Below, piece by piece: positions 51,852 to 59,363 of a stretch of DNA of 64,000 nt. Position numbers and translations under genes: made by a program. This DNA is from Prevotella sp. (GTDB lineage Bacteria > Bacteroidota > Bacteroidia > Bacteroidales > Bacteroidaceae), in the NCBI GenBank assembly GCA_017458225.1, contig JAFTFX010000029.1:1-64000 (forward strand), read 5' to 3'. The notes beneath the pieces are model-generated. The model was not told where the DNA came from and did not search any database. It was given only the letters and a program-made list of their open reading frames with translations. Every line of letters begins with the position of its first letter. The first letter of the stretch is position 1.

Positions 51852-52253
51852 ATGATTAAGATAAACACTGTTCAATTTGCTATCTTGAGCAAAGAAGTTG
51901 CAGATAGTTATGTAATTGAAACGAGTGCAAATATAAAACACACGGTTGATGGAAGTTCTATCGCCGTGGACATGACGTTCTCTTTCGAGAACAACAAGGA
52001 GAAAGGAATGATTTTGCAAGTACTTTGCGAGTTTGGTATTCATCCTGAAGATTTGCAGACAATGACATCTGGAAACAAAGTGACAATTCCCAAAGGCACC
52101 CTTGACTATTTTGTTGCCCAAACGGTTGGTACAGCGCGTGGAATCCTTCACTGCAAGACAGAAGGAACACCTTTCAACGGTGTCATTATTCCGCCAATGA
52201 ATGTAACCACCATGCTTGATTCCGATATGATAATAGAATTGCCTGCAAAATAG
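51852..52253 (+). CDS. SecB-like chaperone of the TAC operon, 133 aa
   Basis: Small cytosolic chaperone resembling SecB. The opening MIKINTVQFAILSKEVADSY, the SSIAVDMTFSFENN strand and the C-terminal GTARGILHCKTEGTPFNGVI followed by IPPMNVTTML match the SecB pattern (the ARG...PP-x-N end). I start it at MIKIN because AAGG lies 6 nt before that ATG; earlier ATGs would overlap higA. Bacteroidetes secretion generally does not depend on a SecB for its many lipoproteins, and this gene is coupled to a HigBA pair, so its expected client is the antitoxin. Length is close to SecB (about 150 aa). Confidence 0.78.
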   Translation: MIKINTVQFAILSKEVADSYVIETSANIKHTVDGSSIAVDMTFSFENNKEKGMILQVLCEFGIHPEDLQTMTSGNKVTIPKGTLDYFVAQTVGTARGILHCKTEGTPFNGVIIPPMNVTTMLDSDMIIELPAK

Positions 52254-52287
52254 GAAGTTTTCAACCTCACCAAGGGTATGTTCTCAG

Positions 52288-52330
52288 CAAATCATCAGTG
52301 ATAGCTATCACTGATGATTTGTAATTTTTG
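52288..52330 (+). terminator. Perfect 34-nt palindrome, terminator of the TAC operon
   Basis: CAAATCATCAGTGATAG and its exact complement meet with no separate loop base, followed on the plus strand by TAATTTTTG. It starts 35 nt after the chaperone stop codon. The palindrome could extrude as a cruciform. Confidence 0.7.
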
Positions 52331-52344
52331 ATTTCAAACAGCTT

Positions 52345-52523
52345 TAAGAATAGTGTCCTTTGCCCAGCACGAGTTGATAGAGATCCTGTCTGATATGGAT
52401 ATTAGGCTCATCAGCCAACTTGATGAGCGGACTGAGCGATTGTTTCTTGCAACAAGGGCTAATCATTTGGGAAAGCATGGGGGACTTTGGTGTCTGCCCC
52501 GCTATCAGGAGCAGAACGGTTAG
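52345..52523 (+). pseudogene. Transposase N-terminal remnant joined to a hipA tail
   Basis: An open frame without a good start reads ALRIVSFAQHELIEILSDMD, then IRLISQLDERTERLFLATRA, NHLGKHGG. This resembles the N-terminus of ISAzo13-like transposases (LxER.RRLFxAxEAxxLGxGG). It then passes into LPRYQEQNG and a stop. The last 38 bp (52494-52531) match the end of hipA (47919-47956) with one mismatch. So it is a chimera of two unrelated gene pieces. The transposase family call is tentative. Confidence 0.45.
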
Positions 52524-52728
52524 CACTGAAAATTACACGCCAGCCATAACCATAGAGCAACTTCATAACAGTAGCGGATTAGCCTTCCACTCCACTAATT
52601 TGTATTTTTCCATAATCTCAAGGTTTGGGGGTTGCGAATTATTCCCATAGCCTCACCTCTTCAGCCGCTACTTTCGCTATATTTCACTATTTTTGCACAA
52701 TACCGTACCGACTTTAAACTATTTTTAT

Positions 52729-52948
52729 TACCTTTGAACCTGTATTCTGCAAAAGAGTGCAAGACATATTGCTCAATAACCTCACAATCGCCACCGTGAT
52801 AATGAGCAAAACTTCTAATATTGGGACTGACCCTGTAAAGGGCGCAGCATCCCCATATTTAGAAGTGGCTTGTGGCGAGCCGTGAGGTGTATGGCGAATG
52901 TCTGCGCCTCTTACGTTCAGATGACATTAACTAAAAACTCAAGCACAT
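52729..52948 (+). promoter_or_regulatory. Promoter and structured leader of the lipoprotein gene
   Basis: TACCTTTG lies at 52729-52736. Inside the leader an outer stem pairs ACTTCTAA (52811-52818) and TTAGAAGT (52859-52866), with an inner TGGGA/TCCCC pairing and a CCCT-GTAA-AGGG hairpin at 52831-52842. It has no long ORF. It may be a regulatory leader. No known riboswitch class is recognised. Confidence 0.4.
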
Positions 52949-53578
52949 ATGAAAAAGATTTTTTACTTTGCAGTCTTAACCATTATGTTAGCTGCGTGTG
53001 GCCAATCACAAGAGCAAAAGGCAGACACCTTAATCAAGGAGATTTAAAAAAAGTCCCTTTACAAGCCAGAGACCTATAAGCCAATTGAAACAAAGGTTGA
53101 CAGTGCCTTTACCCCTTATGACGATCCGAAGTTTTTTGAGGAGCTATCCGAATTAAGTAAGTTGGACTCTGAATATGAGGAATTGGAATCTAAAGCTAAA
53201 CATGCTAAATCAACGATGTCAATTTGGAGTGGCCCATATATGACTAACTACGGCAAGAACGAATACAACGAAGCGAAAGCCGAATTTGAAGAGGCAAATG
53301 AGCAAATGGAAAAGTTGCGTGATAAAGGCAGGAAAAAATATGAGAAGATTGCTTCTCTGATTATGGGAGAACGAAGGTTTATTGGCTATAAAGCCATACA
53401 TAATTATCGTGCAGACAATAATGCGGGAAATACACTAATTGGTAATACCATCTTCTTTATTGATAAAGAGTTTGAACATATCATATATTCGCTAGATGTT
53501 GAAGAATACAATCAAGTGCAAGAAGCTATAAATCAATTTAAAGAGCAATTGGAAGAAGAATTTGAGAAAGAAAAATAG
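52949..53578 (+). pseudogene. Lipoprotein gene with an in-frame stop codon, 209 codons
   Basis: Starts MKKIFYFAVLTIMLAACGQS, a typical lipobox (LAAC) with Gly-Gln-Ser after the cysteine. The frame meets TAA at 53045-53047 (codon 33), next to a run of A. It then continues in the same frame to 53578: KKSLYKPETYKPIETK, then charged coiled-coil-like sequence (LESKAKHAKSTM, EFEEANEQMEKLRDK). The downstream part keeps coding character all the way. Either the gene is recently inactivated or the stop is bypassed. I do not recognise the family. AT-rich, within the accessory island. Confidence 0.65.
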
Positions 53579-53700
53579 GATTTGCAAATATAAACCGTGA
53601 AAGTGTTGGATGGGCAAAAGTTTTTTTACTACCTTTCCTGCGATTTCAATTATAAATCTAAAAGCGGCAGGCACCGCTATACAAATGGGCTATTTAATTT

Positions 53701-54159
53701 ATGGAAAAAACAAGAGTGACTTTTCTCGATGAGAAAAGGGTATTAGTAGAGACTGTCTACGGAAAGAACTATGTTGTCATGTTTAGTTCTAACTATCATT
53801 ATCAGTTAGAAGAATGTGGATTTAAGTTTACAAATTTCTTTGCTTCATTATTTGACAAGTATTATCGTGGCGATGCAAATGTCATTATGGGTGATATTTG
53901 TCGAGGCTTGGCACAAGCAAACTTGGAATTGGTCTTTGGGTATGGTGAAGACCGAGATGTTGAGCGTAAACGCATTGGTAAGAGAATCAAACAACTTAGG
54001 ACGCGAAAGGGGCTTGACATAGAGACTCTGGCTAGGCAAGCAATGATTAATCCAACAAATTTAATCAAAATTGAGGATGGAAGATATTCTATCAAATATG
54101 ATGTATTAGCGAGCATTGCTTCTGCTCTAAATATGAAGATAGATTTTGTTGAACTTTAA
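53701..54159 (+). CDS. XRE-family helix-turn-helix protein, 152 aa
   Basis: Probable transcription regulator. The C-terminal half is a clear Cro/CI-type helix-turn-helix: RIKQLRTRKGLDIETLARQA, MINPTNLIKIEDGRYSIKYD, VLASIASALNMKIDFVEL. The N-terminal half (MEKTRVTFLDEKRVLVETVY...FASLFDKYYRGD) is an unfamiliar, possibly ligand- or partner-binding domain. It lies 11 bp upstream of the HNH gene on the same strand, so it probably controls it. AT-rich. Confidence 0.78.
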   Translation: MEKTRVTFLDEKRVLVETVYGKNYVVMFSSNYHYQLEECGFKFTNFFASLFDKYYRGDANVIMGDICRGLAQANLELVFGYGEDRDVERKRIGKRIKQLRTRKGLDIETLARQAMINPTNLIKIEDGRYSIKYDVLASIASALNMKIDFVEL

Positions 54160-54170
54160 TCGAGAACACA

Positions 54171-55325
54171 ATGACTAATATTAACGATTTCACGCAAGAA
54201 AGGACTTGTGTGTATAAGGGTGAAGTGTATACAGCCAGAGATAATGGTGCCATAATGAGACATCAACGTAAGGAGCTGCGAAAGCGAAAGTTGGACATGA
54301 TATGGTCTTTTGGAAACCCAAATAATCTCGGCTATCTGGAGTATGGCGGTGAGAGAGTACATCGCATTGTGGCTACGGCATTTCATGGACAAGCTCCAAC
54401 TGACCAACATGTGGTAGACCATATAGATACTAATAAACAGAACAATCGTCCAGAGAATCTTCGATGGCTTACCAAACTTGAAAACATCCTCAATAATGAA
54501 ATAACAAGGAAGAAAGTCGAATTAATATGCGGAAGCGTTGAGGCCTTTTTGAACAATCCATCCTTATTGAACGGCTATGAGACAGAGGATAAAAACTTCA
54601 CGTGGATGAAGAACGTAACGCCAGAAGAAGCCAAAAATTGCTTGAATAATTGGAAACACTGGGCAAAAACTGCTGCACCTAATCCAGATTATAAAAAAGA
54701 AGAACGACATATTGGCAACTGGATATTTGATACCCATTCAAAAAAGGAGCCTAACCATGTTGCGATAGGAGTAAATTCTTCCACATCAGTCAATATCGAT
54801 GACTATGAACCACATTCAATATTTGAGGATGTAAGTAATGGCAATGCTTTAGATACAGAAGAGCAGATGGGCAAAGTATTTGGAAAGAAAGAAGAAAAAA
54901 CAGAGGAAGAAAAGGAATATGACGGCTTGTCAGATTCACTTACTTCATCTGCTTTGCAAAGATATTGGAGAACTCCAACAGAATTCCCTTGTTGTCCTTC
55001 TGAGGTAAAAGAGGACGGGCTCAATATATACAAAAATCATCTTGAAGAGGGAGCTTTGTTCTCCTCTAACAAATTTGCAAAGTATTATGTTATTGCCAAA
55101 TCTATTATTCCCGACAAAGGAGATTTAATAGTTCTCTGCACAAACAATGAAGGTGAAAACATCTTTGGAGCATATGCATTATGTTCTGTCAAAATTGAGA
55201 ATGAAAAATTTGTACACATGAGCATTAAACGTTTTGGCGACAAAAAAACTGCTACAAGTTTTTTCAATTTGACAATCGGTAAGACAGAATGGACTGAGGA
55301 TGATGTTATCATGTGGGACACATAA
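54171..55325 (+). CDS. HNH endonuclease-family protein with C-terminal unknown domain, 384 aa
   Basis: The N-terminal domain (to about residue 105) has the phage/intron-type HNH pattern: an opening NUMOD4-like region (VYTARDNGAIMRH), then RVHRIVATAFHG, VVDHIDTNKQNNRPENLRWL and TKLENILNN. The middle (about 110-260) is Glu/Lys-rich and low-complexity (KKEEKTEEEKEYDGLSDSL). The C-terminal part (about 265-384) is an unrecognised domain of beta character. A free-standing HNH protein with a private regulator in an AT-rich island could be a homing, mobile or defence nuclease. No methylase gene is present to suggest a classic restriction system. Confidence 0.75.
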   Translation: MTNINDFTQERTCVYKGEVYTARDNGAIMRHQRKELRKRKLDMIWSFGNPNNLGYLEYGGERVHRIVATAFHGQAPTDQHVVDHIDTNKQNNRPENLRWLTKLENILNNEITRKKVELICGSVEAFLNNPSLLNGYETEDKNFTWMKNVTPEEAKNCLNNWKHWAKTAAPNPDYKKEERHIGNWIFDTHSKKEPNHVAIGVNSSTSVNIDDYEPHSIFEDVSNGNALDTEEQMGKVFGKKEEKTEEEKEYDGLSDSLTSSALQRYWRTPTEFPCCPSEVKEDGLNIYKNHLEEGALFSSNKFAKYYVIAKSIIPDKGDLIVLCTNNEGENIFGAYALCSVKIENEKFVHMSIKRFGDKKTATSFFNLTIGKTEWTEDDVIMWDT

Positions 55326-55355
55326 ATCCATGTAAACACAAATCAAATCTATAGT

Positions 55356-55380
55356 AGCCGTCCGTCGTGGCGGCTTTTCT
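55356..55380 (+). terminator. Terminator after the HNH gene
   Basis: AGCCG and CGGCT arms (with partial inner pairing) are followed by TTTTCTTCTT. It begins 31 nt after the stop codon. Confidence 0.55.
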
Positions 55381-55436
55381 TCTTGCCTCTTTGGCTTCTT
55401 GTGCTCCGTTCTTGCTTTCATCGCTCTTCGGTGATG

Positions 55437-55467
55437 CAAAGGTACAGACAATATTTCTACCTTGCAA
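55437..55467 (-). promoter_or_regulatory. Promoter pointing back into the HNH gene
   Basis: TTG at 55465-55467, exactly 20 nt, TACCTTTG at 55437-55444 on the minus strand. Downstream is a short basic ORF (MKARTEHKKPKRQEEKPPRR) that runs on antisense to the HNH gene. Confidence 0.6.
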
Positions 55468-55534
55468 TGGATAAGTAAATCGTAAGAGTTGCAAACTAAT
55501 TCACTTTAATCTAAGCAAGGCATCCACTTCTTGA

Positions 55535-55960
55535 TTATTCTATTGAAAGCATATCAAGGAATTGTTGCGGCTCATAGACCTCAATCTCTGCGGCACCGAA
55601 ATCGCTGCTGTTGCGCGTGATGATGGCATCGGCACCCTCACGGATGGCAGAATAATACTGCATGGCATCCTCGAAGTCATAGAAACGGGAAGCAATGGCC
55701 TCGTCGACGATGAGGGAATCAACAGGCGTGACATTACACATCTTGACGAACTCGGCGAACATGGCAACTATCTCTGCATTGGTTTTCTTGTGATGAGCAT
55801 TCATAATGTAGCTTGCCGTGGCAAACGACAATGAGGATACGAGCAAACAGAAATTGCCGTCCCTGGCCATCGTCACAATTGTAGAAGCAGCTACATAGTC
55901 GCGCCGACTGGCAAGATAGTCGATGAGGATATTTGTGTCGAGGAATACTTTCTTTCCCAT
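55535..55960 (-). CDS. PIN-domain toxin (VapC-like), 141 aa
   Basis: Probable ribonuclease toxin. PIN-domain acidic residues are in VFLDTNILIDYLASRRDYVA (first Asp), the Glu in NAEIVAMFAEF, DFEDAMQYYSAI (central Asp pair) and ITRNSSDFGAAEIEVYEPQQ (last Asp). Length and motif spacing are normal. The antitoxin gene lies 3 bp upstream, giving antitoxin-toxin order. Target RNA unknown. Confidence 0.88.
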   Translation of the reverse strand: MGKKVFLDTNILIDYLASRRDYVAASTIVTMARDGNFCLLVSSLSFATASYIMNAHHKKTNAEIVAMFAEFVKMCNVTPVDSLIVDEAIASRFYDFEDAMQYYSAIREGADAIITRNSSDFGAAEIEVYEPQQFLDMLSIE

Positions 55961-55963
55961 AAG

Positions 55964-56305
55964 TCAGCCATATTTTTTCATAAGATACTCCAGTTTCAGC
56001 TGGTCATAGTCAGCATCCTCAGGCAGTTCAAAGCCTTTGACGAGATTAGCTACTTCAGGCGAGATACGCATATCCTCGCGGCGTATTTTCGGCCAACCGT
56101 TATTGGTTGTGGCCGCTGCTTTCTGCATTCCAGAGTTCTGCTCGCCCGCTCGGCCCTCTGGGACGCTTTCCCCAGAAAGAACCCGTAGCCTTTCTGCTTT
56201 TACTTCCTCATATAGGTGGTCGGCGAGCCACTGCTTATTGCTCGTCGAGAGTGCCATCGAATGGAGGAAGTTCAGCACCGTGTTCATTGAAATTGTCAAA
56301 TCCAT
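55964..56305 (-). CDS. Antitoxin partner of the PIN toxin, 113 aa
   Basis: Short protein directly upstream of the PIN toxin. The N-terminus (MNTVLNFLHSMALSTSNKQW followed by LADHLYEEVKAE) is the helical region common in Bacteroidetes antitoxins. The C-terminus (MRISPEVANLVKGFELPEDA) resembles the toxin-binding tail of such partners. A Gly/Ala/Asn-rich middle (PEGRAGEQNSGMQKAAATTN) looks like a flexible spacer. The start could also be the Met at residue 7. Likely autoregulatory, though no palindrome is obvious upstream. Confidence 0.75.
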   Translation of the reverse strand: MDLTISMNTVLNFLHSMALSTSNKQWLADHLYEEVKAERLRVLSGESVPEGRAGEQNSGMQKAAATTNNGWPKIRREDMRISPEVANLVKGFELPEDADYDQLKLEYLMKKYG

Positions 56306-56616
56306 ATTCTTGCTGTTTAGAAATTATGGCGCACGGACGGTGCCGCTCGACCTATTATCGCTTATACCTGAAGGGTCTTAAGGAGCCGAATGCAATCAAA
56401 CTCGCTTGAACTGCTGAGGCACAGCCCTTTCTCGCACGCTTTTGCGTGCAAAGTTAGCAATTATTTCGCAGAATAACAAAACTTCGATGTTTTTTCCACA
56501 TTATTACGGCCTATTATGGATCAGCCCGAAAATAGTCGTTCACCGCCAAGACATGCAAGCCACTGTATTTCAATGGCTTACTTCTCCCAAAATTTTGTTT
56601 GTGTTTGGGAGAAAAA

Positions 56617-56752
56617 CTCCGAGCGTCTCGGAGTAATTCTCCAAACGTCGCGGAGTGATACTCCAAACGTCGCGGAGTAATACTCCGAAAGTCCCGTAGT
56701 AATACTCCGGAATACTTGGAGAAACACTCCGAAAGTTTAGAAGCGCTGCTCC
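56617..56752. repeat. 22-bp-period array upstream of the acyl-CoA synthetase gene
   Basis: CTCC occurs in strict 22-bp phase at 56617, 56639, 56661, 56683, 56705, 56727 and 56749. Each of the first units has internal dyad CTCC...GGAG (e.g. CTCCAAACGTCGCGGAG). Units become degenerate toward the right. It lies between the PIN antitoxin gene and the synthetase promoter (56775-56806). The rest of 56306-56616 holds no gene that I can see. Confidence 0.9.
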
Positions 56753-56774
56753 GTAAAAGTTTTTGCGAAAGATG

Positions 56775-56806
56775 TTTGTTCGTCTCAATTATTGTTTGTA
56801 AATTTG
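56775..56806 (+). promoter_or_regulatory. Promoter abutting the acyl-CoA synthetase start
   Basis: TTTG at 56775-56778, exactly 20 nt, TAAATTTG at 56799-56806, then CCGC and ATG at 56811. Predicts a leaderless mRNA. Confidence 0.7.
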
Positions 56807-56810
56807 CCGC

Positions 56811-58874
56811 ATGATTAACCGAGAACTACTACAACCGGAGAGCATTGTCGTCATTGGCGGCTCGAACAACGTGCACAAGCCTGGTGGCGCTATTGTGCGA
56901 AACATTCTGAACGGCGGTTACGATGGCACCCTGCGCATCGTGAACCCCAAGGAGACGCAGGTGCAGGGCATCAAGGTGTTTCACGACATCAGCGAACTGC
57001 CGCCCACGGAGCTGGCCATCCTGGTGATTCCTGCCAAGATGTGCCCCGATGCTGCCGAGATGCTGGCAAAGGAGAAGGGCGTGCGCGCCTTCATCATCAT
57101 CTCAGCCGGCTTCGGCGAGGAGACGAAGGAGGGTGCTCAATACGAGCAGCGCATTCTGGACACCTGCGAACGGTATGGCGCAGCACTCATAGGCCCCAAC
57201 TGCATCGGTCTGCTGACGCGCTTCCACCATTCAGTGTTCACCAAACCTATTCCCAACCTGAACCCGAAGGGCGTTGACTTTGTGAGCGGCTCGGGAGCCA
57301 CGGCAGTGTTCATTCTGGAGAGTGCCGTCATCAAGGGTCTGCAGTTCAACAGTGTGTGGTCGATAGGCAACGGCAAGCAGATAGGCATTGAGGACGTGCT
57401 GCAATACATGGACGAGCACTTCGATGCCGAGAAGGACTCGCACGTGAAACTGCTCTATATCGAGAATATTGCCAACCCCGACAAGCTGCTTTTCCATGCC
57501 GGCTCGCTCATTCGCAAGGGCTGTCGCATTGCGGCCATCAAGGCAGGCTCGTCGGAGAGCGGCAGTCGGGCGGCATCGAGCCATACGGGGGCCATTGCCA
57601 GCAGCGACTCGGCCGTAGAGGCCCTGTTCCGCAAGGCTGGCATCGTGCGCTGTTTCTCGCGCGAAGAGCTGACCACCGTGGGCTGCATTTTCACCCTGCC
57701 CCGACTGAACGGCAAGAACTTTGCCATCGTGACGCATGCCGGCGGCCCGGGTGTGATGCTCACCGATGCACTGTCGAAGGGCGGACTGAAAGTGCCCAAG
57801 CTGGAAGGTCCCGTGGCCGAGGAGCTGAAAGCGCAGCTGTTCCCCGGCTCGTCGGTGGCCAACCCCATCGACATTTTGGCAACGGGCACGCCTGAACACC
57901 TGGGACTGGCCATCGACTACTGCGAGAAACGGTTCGAGAACATCGATGCCATCATGGTTATCTTCGGCACGCCGGGACTGGTAACGCTCTACGAGGCCTA
58001 CGACATGCTACACAAGAAGATTCTGGAGTGCAAGAAGCCCATCTTCCCCATCCTGCCCAGTCTGCACACGGCTGGCCCCGAGGTGGAAGAGTTCCTGAAG
58101 AAGGGGCACGTGAACTTCAGCGACGAGGTGACACTGGCCACAGCCCTGACACAGATCATGAAGACACCGGCCCCGGCACCACCCGAAATAGAACTGTTCG
58201 GTGTCGACGTGCCCAAGATACGCGACATCATCAGTGCACAGCAGACCGACGGCTACGTCAGTCCCGACATTGTGCGCCAGCTGTTGCAGTGCGCCGGCAT
58301 CCCGATGGTGCCCGAGCTGGTCTCCACATCCAAGGAAGAGCTGACACAGTTTGCCCAGAAAGTGGGCTTCCCCGTGGTGGCCAAGGTGGTGGGGCCCATC
58401 CACAAGAGCGACGTGGGCGGCGTGGCGCTCAACATACGCACGGCTGAACACCTGTCGCTGGAGTTCGACCGCATGATGCAGATACCCGATGCCACAGCCG
58501 TGATGGTGCAGAAGATGATTGGCGGAACCGAGATCTTCATCGGTGCCAAATATGAGGAGCGCTTTGGCCACGTGGTGCTATGCGGTCTGGGCGGCATCTT
58601 CGTGGAAGTGCTGAAAGATGTGTCGAGCGGCTTGGCTCCGCTCAGTTACAACGAGGCCTACTCAATGATTCGCTCGCTGCGCGGCTATAAAATAATAAAA
58701 GGTACGCGCGGACAGCAGGGCATCAACGAACAGAAGTATGCCGAAATCATTGTTCGACTGTCCACGCTGCTGCGCTTTGCCCGCGAAATCAAGGAGATGG
58801 ACATCAACCCACTGTTGGCCGACGAGCACAACGTTGTAGCAGTGGATGCCCGCATCAGAATTGAAAAGGACTAA
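56811..58874 (+). CDS. ADP-forming acetate/acyl-CoA synthetase (fused alpha-beta), 687 aa
   Basis: Interconverts acyl-CoA + ADP + Pi with acid + CoA + ATP; a route for ATP from acetyl-CoA in anaerobes. CoA-binding domain at the N-terminus (SIVVIGGSNNVHKPGGAIVR). Succinyl-CoA ligase-like domain with GPNCIGLLT and the phospho-histidine region AASSHTGAIASSDSAVEALF. C-terminal ATP-grasp domain (from about residue 475) with VVAKVVGPIHKSDVGGVALN and CGLGGIFVEVLKD. The single-chain alpha-beta layout is complete. No Shine-Dalgarno sequence fits between promoter and ATG. It is followed 18 bp on by a small secreted protein gene. Confidence 0.92.
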   Translation: MINRELLQPESIVVIGGSNNVHKPGGAIVRNILNGGYDGTLRIVNPKETQVQGIKVFHDISELPPTELAILVIPAKMCPDAAEMLAKEKGVRAFIIISAGFGEETKEGAQYEQRILDTCERYGAALIGPNCIGLLTRFHHSVFTKPIPNLNPKGVDFVSGSGATAVFILESAVIKGLQFNSVWSIGNGKQIGIEDVLQYMDEHFDAEKDSHVKLLYIENIANPDKLLFHAGSLIRKGCRIAAIKAGSSESGSRAASSHTGAIASSDSAVEALFRKAGIVRCFSREELTTVGCIFTLPRLNGKNFAIVTHAGGPGVMLTDALSKGGLKVPKLEGPVAEELKAQLFPGSSVANPIDILATGTPEHLGLAIDYCEKRFENIDAIMVIFGTPGLVTLYEAYDMLHKKILECKKPIFPILPSLHTAGPEVEEFLKKGHVNFSDEVTLATALTQIMKTPAPAPPEIELFGVDVPKIRDIISAQQTDGYVSPDIVRQLLQCAGIPMVPELVSTSKEELTQFAQKVGFPVVAKVVGPIHKSDVGGVALNIRTAEHLSLEFDRMMQIPDATAVMVQKMIGGTEIFIGAKYEERFGHVVLCGLGGIFVEVLKDVSSGLAPLSYNEAYSMIRSLRGYKIIKGTRGQQGINEQKYAEIIVRLSTLLRFAREIKEMDINPLLADEHNVVAVDARIRIEKD

Positions 58875-58892
58875 AAAACAATACATAAAGAA

Positions 58893-59363
58893 ATGAAATT
58901 CATTCGCAACATTCTCACAACCCTGCTGCTCGCCTTCTGCTGCAGCATGCAGGCTGACGATCTGGCCTATCTGAGCATTGTGCAGACAGACGGACAGACC
59001 AACTTCAACATCAACACCATCAGGAAAATAACCTTCAGCGACGGCTACATGGTGTTTGCGCTGACCGACAATACCGAGCAGAAGCTGCCCCTGAGCAGTC
59101 TGAGCAGAATGTTTTTCTCGGCCGACGGCGTGGATGCCATCAAGACGGTGGAGAGCCAGAAGCCGGCCTTTGCACTGCAGGAAGGCGTGCTCAGCGTAGA
59201 GGCACAAGAGGGCACACAGGTAACCATCTACGACATGAACGGCAGACCCGTACGCAACACCACCGCCCAGAAAGCCGGCACATCAATCAACCTGAACGGC
59301 ATGAGCAAAGGAGTCTATATCGTCAGGGTTGGTAAGGACATCAAGAAAATCATGAACAAATGA
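58893..59363 (+). CDS. Small secreted protein with C-terminal sorting-like tail, 156 aa
   Basis: Signal peptide MKFIRNILTTLLLAFCCSMQ. The mature part begins with a short strand-rich piece that includes FNINTIRKITFSDGYMVFAL, common in small Prevotella exported proteins. The last ~70 residues form a T9SS type A-like sorting domain: VTIYDMNGRPVRNTTAQKAG, TSINLNGMSKGVYIVRVGK. Most of the protein is therefore tail, leaving little cargo. It overlaps the next gene by 4 bp (ATGA). Function unknown. Confidence 0.75.
   Translation: MKFIRNILTTLLLAFCCSMQADDLAYLSIVQTDGQTNFNINTIRKITFSDGYMVFALTDNTEQKLPLSSLSRMFFSADGVDAIKTVESQKPAFALQEGVLSVEAQEGTQVTIYDMNGRPVRNTTAQKAGTSINLNGMSKGVYIVRVGKDIKKIMNK

Noticed and set aside
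51852..52253. Ordinary housekeeping SecB
   Set aside because: It is coupled to a HigBA pair under one promoter and in AT-rich accessory DNA, which fits a TAC chaperone better than a general export chaperone.
52798..52884. 27-codon ORF inside the leader of the lipoprotein gene
   Set aside because: It spans the paired stems of the folded leader and lacks a ribosome site; folding explains the sequence better.
56617..56752. Possible CRISPR array
   Set aside because: The units are contiguous with a 22-bp period and no unique spacers, and no cas gene is in the window. The same holds for the arrays at 18489, 29438 and 4683.
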